In this document: one piece after another, positions 25,298-34,010 of the stretch
Numbering within the stretch: the stretch's first letter is position 1
Layout: each line of letters starts with the position of its first letter
DNA from: Flavobacterium sp.
GTDB taxonomy: Bacteria > Bacteroidota > Bacteroidia > Flavobacteriales > Flavobacteriaceae
Length of the DNA stretch: 41,476 nucleotides
Assembly: GCA_030153045.1 (NCBI GenBank)
Contig: JASLID010000081.1
Coordinates: forward strand, 1 to 41,476
Direction: 5' to 3'
Position numbers and translations under genes: made by a program
Notes under the pieces: model-generated
Told to the model about the DNA's origin: nothing
Seen by the model: only the letters and a program-made list of their open reading frames with translations
Databases searched by the model: none

Positions 25298-26380
25298 ATG
25301 TCTATGAAAATTAAAAAAATACTATTCACCATTGTCATCTTATTTTTATTTTTTCAAAACAACTTATTCGCTCAGGATTCAGGCATGTTTGCTGGAATTG
25401 AAATAGGTAGTAAAGGGATAAAAATGTCTGTTTTAGAAGTTACCAACATTAAAAAAGGAAGCTTTAATGTCAAATCTTACTGGTCTGAAAATGTTGGAAT
25501 AGCTAAAGGAATAGCCATTGACGGTAATTTAGCTCAAGAAGATATTGAAAAGGCTTCAACCGTTGTCTACTCTAATTACATTAAAATAAAAAACGAACTA
25601 GGTGTTCCTGATGAAAATATTTTCATAGTAGGATCATCTGGAGTTGCTATGGCAAAAAACACAAAAGATTTAATTGATAAGATCAAATTATCAACAAATA
25701 AAGACGTAGATTTTATCGACGCACAAACCGAAGGCAGAATGCTTTTAAGAGGCTGTGTACCTCCTGTTGACTACAAAGACTCTATGGTATTAGACATTGG
25801 AGGTGGGAACACAAAAGGAGGATATATTGATGTAAGAAACAACGATACTTTTGTCTTTTTCCCTTTGAGCGTTAATTATGGGACCATAACATTGACGGAG
25901 GCCGTAATTAAAAAAACAAAGAAAGACGATATTGCAGAATATAATGAGAAAATATTTGGCTTTTTGCCTACTCTTAGAGAACAAATTAGAGCCATGTATG
26001 GCTCAAGTCCTGTTGCTTTAGAAAAAGAAAAAGTCTTCATGTCTGGCGGTGCTGTTTGGGCCTTTTACACACTTTATAATGGAGCAGCGAAAGAAACCTT
26101 CAACGAATTCAAATTAGAAGATGTACTTTACTACGATGCGGTCTTAAAAAACAACTTTAAAAAATTTGAAGATTTAGCTAAAACGGACAAAGATGCTGAA
26201 CGTGTCTTGAAAACATACTCTCAAAAATACTTAATTTCTGCCAGTAACATACTTTTGGTTTGCCTAGAAGCAATCCCTGATATTAATAACAAAAAACTGT
26301 ACTTTGCTAAGGAAGGCCAAATTGCATGGCTCGTATCTTATGTTGCTGATAGGTCTAAAAAAGTGAAAAAGATTTACTAA
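25298..26380 (+). CDS. Exported Ppx/GppA-like (ASKHA fold) protein
   Basis: A 360-residue protein of the exopolyphosphatase/guanosine pentaphosphatase fold. Motifs visible: phosphate 1 AGIEIGSKGIKMSVLEV (32-48, Glu35 where the family usually has Asp), SSGVAMA (113-119), the catalytic-Glu region DAQTEGRMLLRG (141-152, Glu145), phosphate 2 LDIGGGNTKGG (165-175) and SGGAVWAFY near 250. Residues 1-26 are a clear signal peptide (hydrophobic core, ending LFAQ), which is unexpected for a cytosolic enzyme family. Polyphosphate rather than ATP would be a possible substrate outside the cytoplasm. It is the first of a run of plus-strand genes (MFS, coiled-coil, DUF5686) but gaps of 52-107 bp leave operon status unsure. 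A second ATG lies at 25304. Confidence 0.8.
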   Translation: MSMKIKKILFTIVILFLFFQNNLFAQDSGMFAGIEIGSKGIKMSVLEVTNIKKGSFNVKSYWSENVGIAKGIAIDGNLAQEDIEKASTVVYSNYIKIKNELGVPDENIFIVGSSGVAMAKNTKDLIDKIKLSTNKDVDFIDAQTEGRMLLRGCVPPVDYKDSMVLDIGGGNTKGGYIDVRNNDTFVFFPLSVNYGTITLTEAVIKKTKKDDIAEYNEKIFGFLPTLREQIRAMYGSSPVALEKEKVFMSGGAVWAFYTLYNGAAKETFNEFKLEDVLYYDAVLKNNFKKFEDLAKTDKDAERVLKTYSQKYLISASNILLVCLEAIPDINNKKLYFAKEGQIAWLVSYVADRSKKVKKIY

Positions 26381-26458
26381 AAATTTTATTTGATTGAAAA
26401 CTAAACTTGTTGATAAGACATAACCCAATTGCCTTATTGATCTAAAAAATTAAATGAA

Positions 26459-27706
26459 ATGAAAAGTTATTTCAACGCCTACTTTGATAACTTTAGAGGG
26501 TTTTCAAAAGAAATATGGGTTTTAACATTAATAACATACATCAATCGTGCTGGTGCGATGGTGATGTTATTTTTGACGAAATACTTACACGAAAGTTTAT
26601 TTTTTAGCCTTACTGAAATAGGTTGGATGCTAGCTTGTATTGGCGTTGGCGCTTTGGTTGGTTCTTGGATTGGCGGAAAACTTACAGATCGCATTGGATT
26701 TTATACCGTTATGTTGTCGAGTCTTTTTCTAACTGGTTTTGGTATTATCTTTTTAATGTTTTTGTATGATTTTGTTGAAATATGCATTGGCTTATTTTTA
26801 GTAACTGTAATTGCTGATATGTATAAGCCTGCTATGTATGTAGCTGTATCTAATTTTGCCAACAAAAAAAACAGAACCAGAGCATTAACTTTAGTTCGAT
26901 TAGCTGTAAACCTAGGTATTGTTTCAGGTCCAGTCATAGCTGGTTTAATCATCCAAAAAAACAATTATGACATGTTGTTTTGGATAGATGGACTAACCTG
27001 TGTATTTGCTATTTCAATTTTCATGCTGTTAATTGATGAAAGTAAATTTAATAAAGCCAGAAGAAAACTTAGAAGAAAGCAAAAAGCAACCAACTTAGTT
27101 GCTAGAAGTCTAGTACAAGATAAAAATTTTATCATTTTCTTATTTGCTAGTTTTTCAACGGCATTTTTGTTTTTTCAATTATTTACAACAATTCCAATGT
27201 ACAATTCCGACAAGTTAAAACTTAGCGAATTAACTATTGGATTGCTTTTAGCTTTAAATGGGCTACTGATATTTCTTTTTGAAATGCCATTGATTGGATT
27301 TCTGGAAAAAAGAAATTTTGAAGCAACAAAAATCATTTTGCAAGGTTCCGTATTTATGACTTTAGGATTTATTTGCTTGCTTTTTTCAAAATCAATATTT
27401 GTATTAATCCTTAGTATATTTTTAATTACCTTAGGTCAAATATTATTATTTTCGTTCTCTAACACATTTGCTTTTACCAGAGCCGTTAGTGGCCAAGAGG
27501 GCAAATACATGGCTTTCTACGCTATGAGTTTTAGTGCCGCACAAATATTAAGTCCAAAGATTGGTTTTAGTATCATTGAAAGTTTTAATTATTTTTCAAA
27601 TTGGGCATTAATGGCATCCGTAGGATTTATAGGGATACTTTTATATTATCAATTAGATAAAAACATTAGATTTGAAGCCTTATCGAAAGAAGTTAAAACA
27701 ATCTAA
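26459..27706 (+). CDS. MFS transporter
   Basis: A 415-residue major facilitator protein with about 12 hydrophobic segments. The loop 2-3 motif is GSWIGGKLTDRIGFYTV (about 68-84). A charged central loop (RRKLRRKQKATN) divides the two halves. Arg31 in YINRAGAMV (first helix) and the general look fit drug or peptide exporters of the MdtG/H type, but substrate cannot be told. It begins 78 bp after the Ppx-like gene. Confidence 0.85.
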   Translation: MKSYFNAYFDNFRGFSKEIWVLTLITYINRAGAMVMLFLTKYLHESLFFSLTEIGWMLACIGVGALVGSWIGGKLTDRIGFYTVMLSSLFLTGFGIIFLMFLYDFVEICIGLFLVTVIADMYKPAMYVAVSNFANKKNRTRALTLVRLAVNLGIVSGPVIAGLIIQKNNYDMLFWIDGLTCVFAISIFMLLIDESKFNKARRKLRRKQKATNLVARSLVQDKNFIIFLFASFSTAFLFFQLFTTIPMYNSDKLKLSELTIGLLLALNGLLIFLFEMPLIGFLEKRNFEATKIILQGSVFMTLGFICLLFSKSIFVLILSIFLITLGQILLFSFSNTFAFTRAVSGQEGKYMAFYAMSFSAAQILSPKIGFSIIESFNYFSNWALMASVGFIGILLYYQLDKNIRFEALSKEVKTI

Positions 27707-27758
27707 TTTCAATTAATATTTGAGAAAAAAAAAACTGCTAGACAAATAGCAAAAAATC

Positions 27759-28646
27759 ATGTCAAAAAAAATTAAACAAAAACAAAGCAACAATAGTTTC
27801 AAAATCGTCATCATTCTACTTTCATTTACAATGCTTGGCAGTTTCTTTTATATTTATAAAATGTCTTCTAGATCGAAAGACATGATTATTTCGTTAAGAG
27901 AACAAAAATCAAATCTTTTAAATGACTTAGAAAAATCTCAATTATTCTTAAGCCAAGTTTTAACTTCAAACAAATCATTATCAAATAAATTATCTTCAGA
28001 ACAAGTGAAGATAAAAAAGCTCATATTAGATTTAAAGAAAAAAAACATCAGTGAAAAATCACTAGTGGTTTATCAAAAAAGCGCTGATGACGTAGATGAC
28101 AGAGTGAAATTATTATTGAGTGAAATTAATGCTTATAAAAAGACAATAGACAGCACAAATGCTGTGTTAAAAAACACAAATGTCGTTTTAAAGAAAGAAA
28201 AAACGAAAAACGACACCTTAACCGTTTCAAATAAAAAATTAGTCAAAAAAATTACAGAAGCTTCAAAACTGTATTTTTATGATTTACAAGCCACTCCTTT
28301 AAAAACAAAAAGCTCGGGAAAGCAAGTCGAAACAGACAATGCTAATAAAGTTGATTTACTAAAAATTAGTTTTATGATTGCCGAAAGTGATTTAGTGAAA
28401 TCTACCAATAAAGAATTTTACATTCAAATTATCGACAATAAAAACAATGTGTTAGGTAGTAAAAAAGTTGAAAAGTTTGGTAGCCAGACACTAACATACA
28501 GTACTGCTGTAAAAGTAAAATATAAGAGTAAAACTATAAAGGCTGAAGGTGAAATTCCCGTAAGTGAGCTAGAAGAAGGCTATTATTTTGTTAATGTTTT
28601 TGACAAAACCAAATTAATCCTAAAATCCTCTTTCACTTTAAACTAA
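27759..28646 (+). CDS. Membrane-anchored coiled-coil protein of unknown function
   Basis: Not recognised. The 295-residue protein has a short basic N-terminus, one membrane segment (about 14-34, FKIVIILLSFTMLGSFFYIY), a long Lys/Ser/Leu-rich helical region likely to form a coiled coil (about 40-170) and a C-terminal beta-rich domain (about 185-295, with ending ILKSSFTLN). Orientation with the C-terminal part in the periplasm is likely from the positive N-terminus. Codons are very AT-rich. It lies 52 bp after the MFS gene and 107 bp before the DUF5686 gene. Envelope-spanning or scaffold roles are possible but not shown. Confidence 0.75.
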   Translation: MSKKIKQKQSNNSFKIVIILLSFTMLGSFFYIYKMSSRSKDMIISLREQKSNLLNDLEKSQLFLSQVLTSNKSLSNKLSSEQVKIKKLILDLKKKNISEKSLVVYQKSADDVDDRVKLLLSEINAYKKTIDSTNAVLKNTNVVLKKEKTKNDTLTVSNKKLVKKITEASKLYFYDLQATPLKTKSSGKQVETDNANKVDLLKISFMIAESDLVKSTNKEFYIQIIDNKNNVLGSKKVEKFGSQTLTYSTAVKVKYKSKTIKAEGEIPVSELEEGYYFVNVFDKTKLILKSSFTLN

Positions 28647-28715
28647 CTTTTTCACAAACCGCAAAGGCATACTGATTACTACATTGTTTTGTATGGATTT
28701 TTTGTTTAATAAAGC

Positions 28716-28723
28716 TATCTTTG
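28716..28723 (+). promoter_or_regulatory. -7 promoter box for the DUF5686 gene
   Basis: TATCTTTG is an exact TAnnTTTG match. Its TTG (28721-28723) is the upstream alternative start codon of the reading frame. That makes the ATG at 28754 the more likely start. A TTG at 28689-28691 lies 24 bp upstream. Confidence 0.6.
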
Positions 28724-28753
28724 CTTAAATTCTACAAAACTGATTGTAATCCA

Positions 28754-31009
28754 ATGGTTTTAAAAAAACTATCTCCTTTTTTATTTCTTTTTATTTCGCT
28801 ATTTGCGGGCTTCAGAGCACTTGCGCAGGAAAGAATAATTCCTACAGATAGTATTATAAAAAAAGCTATTCTGAACAAAAACAAAAACAATACAACTAAT
28901 TACGAATTAACTACTTATAGCAAACTCATTATTACCGCAAATCCAGATTTGATTGAAGGAAATATTGACTCTATTTTTACCACCAAAAGAGGTAAGAAAA
29001 TTTTAAAAAAAATAGATTCTTCTGATTATGTTTTTAAGAAAATAATCACAAAGCAGCATTTGTATCAAACCGAAAAGATATCCAAATTCAAAGCCTCAAA
29101 TAAAAACATAAAAGAAAACATCCTTGCCACTAGAATGGCAGGTTTTAAAGAACCTATTTTCGAATATTTTTCACTGCAATTACAGCCTTTTTCAGTTTAT
29201 GACAATAAGTTTTCTTTGGTCGAAAAAGACTATTACAGTCCCATTTCAGCCAAAGGAATCGTCAAATACGATTTCACTTATCTGGAAACAATTGTATTGG
29301 AAAACAGAAAAGTTTTTAAAATACAATTTCAACCAAAAAACACAACTAAAACCGACAAACTACAAGGGGTTTTATATATCGATTCCGAAAAATACAGCAT
29401 TGCAAAAATGGAGTTGAAAGTTGACGGAATATTAAAAATTCAATCTGTTCACGAACTTGGATTTAATTCCGAAATACAAAATTGGTTTCCTATTAAAACC
29501 CATTTAAACATCAAAAAAGGGAACAGCAAAGCTCCTATTAAAATACTTGGTGAGACCATTACTTTTGAAGGAACCGATCCTGAGTTGAATCCTGAAAACA
29601 AAAAATACGCCTCTGATTTTATTGAAATAAAGTCGGTAACCAATTATTTTGAACCAAGATTCAATCAAATTTCAAAAATAAAGCACAAAGACATTGCCAT
29701 AGAAATCAATGAGAATGCGATTGCCAAAAAAGAAAACCTTTGGTACACTTATTTTAACGATTCTACCGATGTAAGGAGTAACCCCACTTACATATCATTA
29801 GACAGTTTGGTTCAAAAAAGAAAAATAGAGAACAAAATTCGTATAGGCCGAAAAGTAATTAAAGGCTACTATCCTATTGGTTTTTTCGATTTTGATTTAC
29901 GCTATTTATTTCGCTACAACAATTATGAAGGGTTCAGATTAGGCATTGGAGGCATTACTAACGAAAAACTCTCCAAAAGCTACAAAGTAGAAGGCTATTA
30001 TGTTTACGGTACAAAAGACGGACTATTTAAAGGGTATTTATCGAATGCTGTCAAACTCAACAAACGAACCGAAACCTGGCTGGGCTTTTCATACAAAGAC
30101 GATTTGAGCGAAATTGCAGGCACATCGTTAGAAATTGATAAACGTACTTTTAAAATCTACGACCCAAGACCTTTTAATATTAGTACTTTTTACAATCATG
30201 AAACTTGGCGTGGCTTTGTTGAAACTAAAGCAATCCCTAAAACAGAGGGGCTCTTTCAAGTTACACAAAGTTTTATTGATCCAAAATTTCATTATCTATT
30301 TTTAAACAACGGCCAACTTTTTGCTGATTACAAAGCGACGATTTTTACCGCTTCAGTACAGTGGAATCCTTTTAGTAGATACATGCAAACTCCTAGTGGG
30401 AAAATTGAAGTAGAAAAAAAATACCCAAAATTTACGTTCCAATTTTCTAAAACAATACCCGGTTTATGGGAAAATAATTTTGATTTTGGGAAAGTAGATT
30501 TCCGATTTGATTACCAAAAGAAATTCAACTCCAATCATAAACTATTGTTTCTTTTGGAAGGTGGCTATGCTTTTGGCGATACCCCTCTAACACATCTTTA
30601 CAATCATTCTCCAAACAATTTAACCAAATCTAAAATTATTCAGCGAATTACTTTTGCAGCAAAGGATAGCTTTGAAACAATGTATTTTAACGAATTCTTT
30701 TCAAATAAATATGCCTTTTTTCAATTGGAACATCAATTTCCAAAATGGGTAATTAGTCGTAAAATAAAGCCCGTCTTCTCATTAGTTTCCAGATATGGAG
30801 TTGGTTCTTTAGACGATAAAGAAAAACATAAAATAATTGTATTTAAAACGCTAGACAAAGGTTTTATGGAATCTGGTTTTGAATTAAATCAAATATTTTA
30901 CGGATTAGGATTTACCGCTTTTTACCGACACGGGCCAAGTCATTTACCCAATTTTGAAGACAATATTGCTATAAAACTTAGCATTCAAATAGATTTAGGG
31001 TTGAATTAA
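28754..31009 (+). CDS. DUF5686-family outer-membrane protein lacking the usual N-terminal domain
   Basis: A 751-residue protein with a signal peptide (about 1-25, ending RALAQ). The region ANPDLIEGNIDSIFTTKR, then the LEKDYYSP-like and LQGVLYIDSEKYSIAKMEL stretches, match the DUF5686 group of Bacteroidetes. The C-terminal part is beta-rich with aromatic strands typical of a barrel, ending IKLSIQIDLGLN. Many family members start with a carboxypeptidase-D regulatory-like domain; here the mature chain goes straight into the IIKKAILNKNKNN stretch. Its TAA overlaps the stop of a decayed minus-strand gene. Confidence 0.82.
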   Translation: MVLKKLSPFLFLFISLFAGFRALAQERIIPTDSIIKKAILNKNKNNTTNYELTTYSKLIITANPDLIEGNIDSIFTTKRGKKILKKIDSSDYVFKKIITKQHLYQTEKISKFKASNKNIKENILATRMAGFKEPIFEYFSLQLQPFSVYDNKFSLVEKDYYSPISAKGIVKYDFTYLETIVLENRKVFKIQFQPKNTTKTDKLQGVLYIDSEKYSIAKMELKVDGILKIQSVHELGFNSEIQNWFPIKTHLNIKKGNSKAPIKILGETITFEGTDPELNPENKKYASDFIEIKSVTNYFEPRFNQISKIKHKDIAIEINENAIAKKENLWYTYFNDSTDVRSNPTYISLDSLVQKRKIENKIRIGRKVIKGYYPIGFFDFDLRYLFRYNNYEGFRLGIGGITNEKLSKSYKVEGYYVYGTKDGLFKGYLSNAVKLNKRTETWLGFSYKDDLSEIAGTSLEIDKRTFKIYDPRPFNISTFYNHETWRGFVETKAIPKTEGLFQVTQSFIDPKFHYLFLNNGQLFADYKATIFTASVQWNPFSRYMQTPSGKIEVEKKYPKFTFQFSKTIPGLWENNFDFGKVDFRFDYQKKFNSNHKLLFLLEGGYAFGDTPLTHLYNHSPNNLTKSKIIQRITFAAKDSFETMYFNEFFSNKYAFFQLEHQFPKWVISRKIKPVFSLVSRYGVGSLDDKEKHKIIVFKTLDKGFMESGFELNQIFYGLGFTAFYRHGPSHLPNFEDNIAIKLSIQIDLGLN

Positions 31010-31365
31010 AAAAACCTGTACCCTAAACCAAACGTCCAAATCAATTTATTTTTGGCGTCGTAACCATAATACGGCGCAATAAACATCCAGTGTTTATATT
31101 CTAAAATTGGAGAAACGCCCAACTTTGGATACACTTTTTTATCTACAATAATCAATGATGGGAAAGCCCCTACTCCTATTTTGTAATTTTTATTGAATTT
31201 GAATTTAACACTTGGTCCTCCAGTTTCTTAATTAAAAGAAACCCCAATCATTCCTTCAAAACCCATGTCAATCTTTTTCTCTGGTTTTGGAATTTCTGTA
31301 TTTTGAGAAAACCGAAATTGTGAAAAAGCAATAGAAAACCAAAAGTTTAATTTTAGCCGAAATCA
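31006..31365 (-). pseudogene. Decayed small exported beta-strand protein gene
   Basis: Minus-strand translation gives an apparent signal peptide IKLLVFYCFFTISVFS in one frame. It then shifts frame near 31305-31312 into NTEIPKPEKKIDMGFEGMIG, hits an in-frame TAA at 31228-31230 (after VSFN), and continues ETGGPSVKFKFNKNYKIGVG, YPKLGVSPILEYKHWMF and IWTFGLGYRFF to a stop at 31006-31008. The start ATG is missing. Short repeated aromatic strands and the final RFF look like an outer-membrane barrel of about 120 residues. Three lesions in about 360 bp indicate a dead gene. Confidence 0.75.
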
Positions 31366-31382
31366 GTAAATCAAAATCGAGT

Positions 31383-31564
31383 TCAGGGATTTCTGAAAGT
31401 AATTTTTAAGCATTGTTCCAATGTGGCTGCACCGATACTGCTTCGCTCTTTTTTTAAGGCTTTTTTAGATTGAATTAGTTGGTAACCCAAATACGAAACA
31501 ATGATGACAAGTACCAATACAATCGTTAGTAATAAAAAGATAATATGCTCTCCGAAATATACAT
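31383..31564 (-). pseudogene. Decayed single-helix membrane protein gene after the antiporter
   Basis: Minus-strand frame reads YFGEHIIFLLLTIVLVLVII, then VSYLGYQLIQSKKALKKERS and SIGAATLEQCLKITFRNP, ending at TGA 31383-31385. No start codon lies in this frame. An ATG at 31562-31564 is two bases out of frame because of ATAT, so a dinucleotide AT duplication may have destroyed the start. Near the end the frame also seems to shift (MLKNYFQKSLN in another frame). The gene would begin 1 bp after the antiporter stop. The product would be a small membrane protein with one helix and a basic tail. It could instead be translated from an unusual start. Confidence 0.5.
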
Positions 31565-31565
31565 T

Positions 31566-33836
31566 TTATGGCTTGATAATTAATACCGAAGGCAAATTGC
31601 TCAACCAAACACTTTGTGAATCGACTAATTTTTTCCAGCTTTCCAAACTAATTAGCATTAAATCTTGTTTGATTAAAAACGGTTTCAAAATTTCATAGTC
31701 TCTAACCAATGTAATATTATCAGGATACGATTTTTCTAAATTGCTTATGGCATTTTTAATCAAAAAGTTATTTTCAATTTGATGATTGACATCAATAATT
31801 TTAATTTTTGAATTGTTATTAAACACGAATTTCTGAACATAATCAACTAAAAAAGCATCTTCTGTTCCAAAGAATGGCACAAAAATTTTATCGGTGTAAT
31901 GCAAGTCATTGTCCACTAAAATACCCAGCGGAGTTTTGTTTTTAGCAATAATCTGACGGGTTCTATCATCAAAAATAGAATTAGCGAACAAGCCTTCTTT
32001 ACCAGTAATTTTATCCAACAATCGGTCTGGATTAATAATTCGGGTAGTAAAGCCCAACACCTTTCCAAGCAATGTTCCTTCAAAAATAGATTTCCCCAAT
32101 CCAACTAAAAGTAAATCGTATTCACCTTGGTTTGCAACCTCAGCAATATCACTTTCTATATCAGTCGTCGCTTTAAAAATTGTCGTGATTTCTTGATTCA
32201 GTGATTTAGATTCTTCAAGAATGGGTACAAACGTTTCTATTTCGTATTCTTCTAAATTAAATCCGTGCATTTCATCACTTACGGATAAGTGCATGGCAGT
32301 AATACTGGAAACGTCTTTCTGCTTTTTGACCAAACTGTTAGCCAAACGCAGTAGCGACTTCCCTTTTTCGTAGTTCCCAAATGAAATCAGGATTTTGTAT
32401 TTGTTTGATTCAATAACACTTTCCGGAACAATGATATCTTTCGATTTAAACACATAATTAATTAAGTCAAGAGCAGGTCCTGTCATAAAAGTGGTCACTA
32501 AAGCCATGATAACCATCATGGTAAACACTTCGGAAGTTAAAACCCCTAAATCGTAACCAATATTAAGTACGACAAGTTCCATTAAACCCCTTGTATTCAT
32601 TAAGGCTCCAATGGTTAAACTGTCTTTCCAGCTTTGCCCCACAAACTTAGCAGCTACTGCACTACCTACAAATTTCCCAACTACGGCAACCAGAATAATA
32701 AAACCGGTAACTTTCCATAAATAAGGATCATTAATCAGCCCTATTTGTGTTCGTAAACCCGTAAAAACAAAAAAGAGAGGAAGTAGTAAAATAACCGATA
32801 CATCTTCTACTTTTTCGATAAAAATATGTCTGAATTTAGTAATATCTGGCATAATCGCTCCTGCCATAAAAGCGCCAAACAATGCATGAATCCCTATAAC
32901 TTCGGTAGCATAAGAAGATAAAATAAGAGTCAGAAAAAATATAGCTACAACCGGTTTACTTAAATTATCACTTGTAGAATACAAATCACCAATACGTTTT
33001 AAAAAGGGCTTTACCAGATACAACATACCAATAACGTAAACGATGGCTAATCCTATGATGTAAAGTGAACTTACAAAAGATCCTGCTTTTACAATGGCGA
33101 TAACTGCAGCTAATAAACACCAAGCGGTAATATCATCGGCGGCGGCGCATGTAATCACAATAGTTCCTAATCTGGTTTTATGAATACCACGCTCCTGCAC
33201 AATTCTTGCCAAAACCGGAAATGCTGTAATACTCATAGCAATCCCCATAAACAAACTAAAAGACAAAAACTCGACTCCTTCCGGAGCGAATTTATAGTAT
33301 ACGTAATAAGCTAAAATAATCCCTAGAGTAAACGGAAATACAATACTGGCATGACTAATTACAACAGCTTCGTTGGCTTTGTTTTTCAATACTTTCAGAT
33401 CTAATTCCATTCCAATAACAAACATGAAAAGAATCAAACCTATTTGACTTAAAAATTGCAAATTACCCAAGGACTCTGTTGGAAATAAAGCCGCTGAAAA
33501 ACCGGGAAAATACATCCCTACTAAAGAGGGTCCAAGGAAAATACCCGCAATAATTTCTCCAATGACGGAAGGCTGTCCAATTTTTCTAAAAATCCAACCA
33601 AAAAATCGAGCGACAATGATAATGGTGATGATTTGCCCCAGCAAAATAGCCAAAGGATGCTCCAAATTATGAACAAGTGATTCTAAGAACTGATTCCACT
33701 GTGTGTGCTTGGTTGTAGGAGCTACAATTTTTCTGCCGTTTTCCAAACTTTTTCCTTGCCCAACAATCCAATACATTAAAGCTGTAAAGCCACCAGTAAC
33801 AAGCAAGTAGAACAATGCATTTTTTAATTTTTTCAT
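31566..33836 (-). CDS. CPA2-type cation:proton antiporter with cytosolic C-terminal domain
   Basis: A 756-residue Na+(K+)/H+ exchanger. An extra N-terminal helix (about 6-26) and a loop precede the transporter core (about 60-470), with IGMELDLKVL (141-150), AMSITAFPVLARIV (200-213) and AAADDITAW (231-239, the Asp234-Asp235 transport motif). The C-terminal 280 residues (about 475-756) look like two nucleotide-binding universal-stress-like domains. Family roles are ion and pH homeostasis. The ATG at 33834-33836 is clear. It is divergent from the RND gene, and only decayed sequence lies downstream, so it is probably monocistronic. Confidence 0.92.
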   Translation of the reverse strand: MKKLKNALFYLLVTGGFTALMYWIVGQGKSLENGRKIVAPTTKHTQWNQFLESLVHNLEHPLAILLGQIITIIIVARFFGWIFRKIGQPSVIGEIIAGIFLGPSLVGMYFPGFSAALFPTESLGNLQFLSQIGLILFMFVIGMELDLKVLKNKANEAVVISHASIVFPFTLGIILAYYVYYKFAPEGVEFLSFSLFMGIAMSITAFPVLARIVQERGIHKTRLGTIVITCAAADDITAWCLLAAVIAIVKAGSFVSSLYIIGLAIVYVIGMLYLVKPFLKRIGDLYSTSDNLSKPVVAIFFLTLILSSYATEVIGIHALFGAFMAGAIMPDITKFRHIFIEKVEDVSVILLLPLFFVFTGLRTQIGLINDPYLWKVTGFIILVAVVGKFVGSAVAAKFVGQSWKDSLTIGALMNTRGLMELVVLNIGYDLGVLTSEVFTMMVIMALVTTFMTGPALDLINYVFKSKDIIVPESVIESNKYKILISFGNYEKGKSLLRLANSLVKKQKDVSSITAMHLSVSDEMHGFNLEEYEIETFVPILEESKSLNQEITTIFKATTDIESDIAEVANQGEYDLLLVGLGKSIFEGTLLGKVLGFTTRIINPDRLLDKITGKEGLFANSIFDDRTRQIIAKNKTPLGILVDNDLHYTDKIFVPFFGTEDAFLVDYVQKFVFNNNSKIKIIDVNHQIENNFLIKNAISNLEKSYPDNITLVRDYEILKPFLIKQDLMLISLESWKKLVDSQSVWLSNLPSVLIIKP

Positions 33837-33861
33837 ATCAGAAACACCAAATTTTCATGTA

Positions 33862-33890
33862 CAAAGATGACAAAATAACCATAGAATCAA
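33862..33890 (-). promoter_or_regulatory. Promoter of the antiporter gene (-33 TTG and -7 box)
   Basis: On the minus strand, TTG (33890-33888) is followed after 18 bp by CATCTTTG (33869-33862), a 7/8 match to TAnnTTTG. This is the best two-part promoter seen in the window. The start site would be near 33855, 19 bp before the ATG. Confidence 0.55.
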
Positions 33891-33984
33891 AAACATTCCA
33901 CAAATTAATCACAGAAATTTAAAGTCCTACAAACTATACTACTAAAAGTTTACGTTTAAACTACTGAATTTTATAGGTTTTACT

Positions 33985-33992
33985 TACCTTTG
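33985..33992 (+). promoter_or_regulatory. -7 promoter box for the RND exporter gene
   Basis: TACCTTTG is an exact TAnnTTTG match. Its TTG (33990-33992) is the in-frame alternative start codon. The ATG at 34011 is therefore preferred. Confidence 0.6.
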
Positions 33993-34010
33993 CGTCCCAT
34001 TTTAGGTTAT

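Noticed and set aside
31501..31698. A plus-strand 65-codon open frame
   Set aside because: It runs antisense through the end of the antiporter gene and the decayed gene, with no recognisable features.
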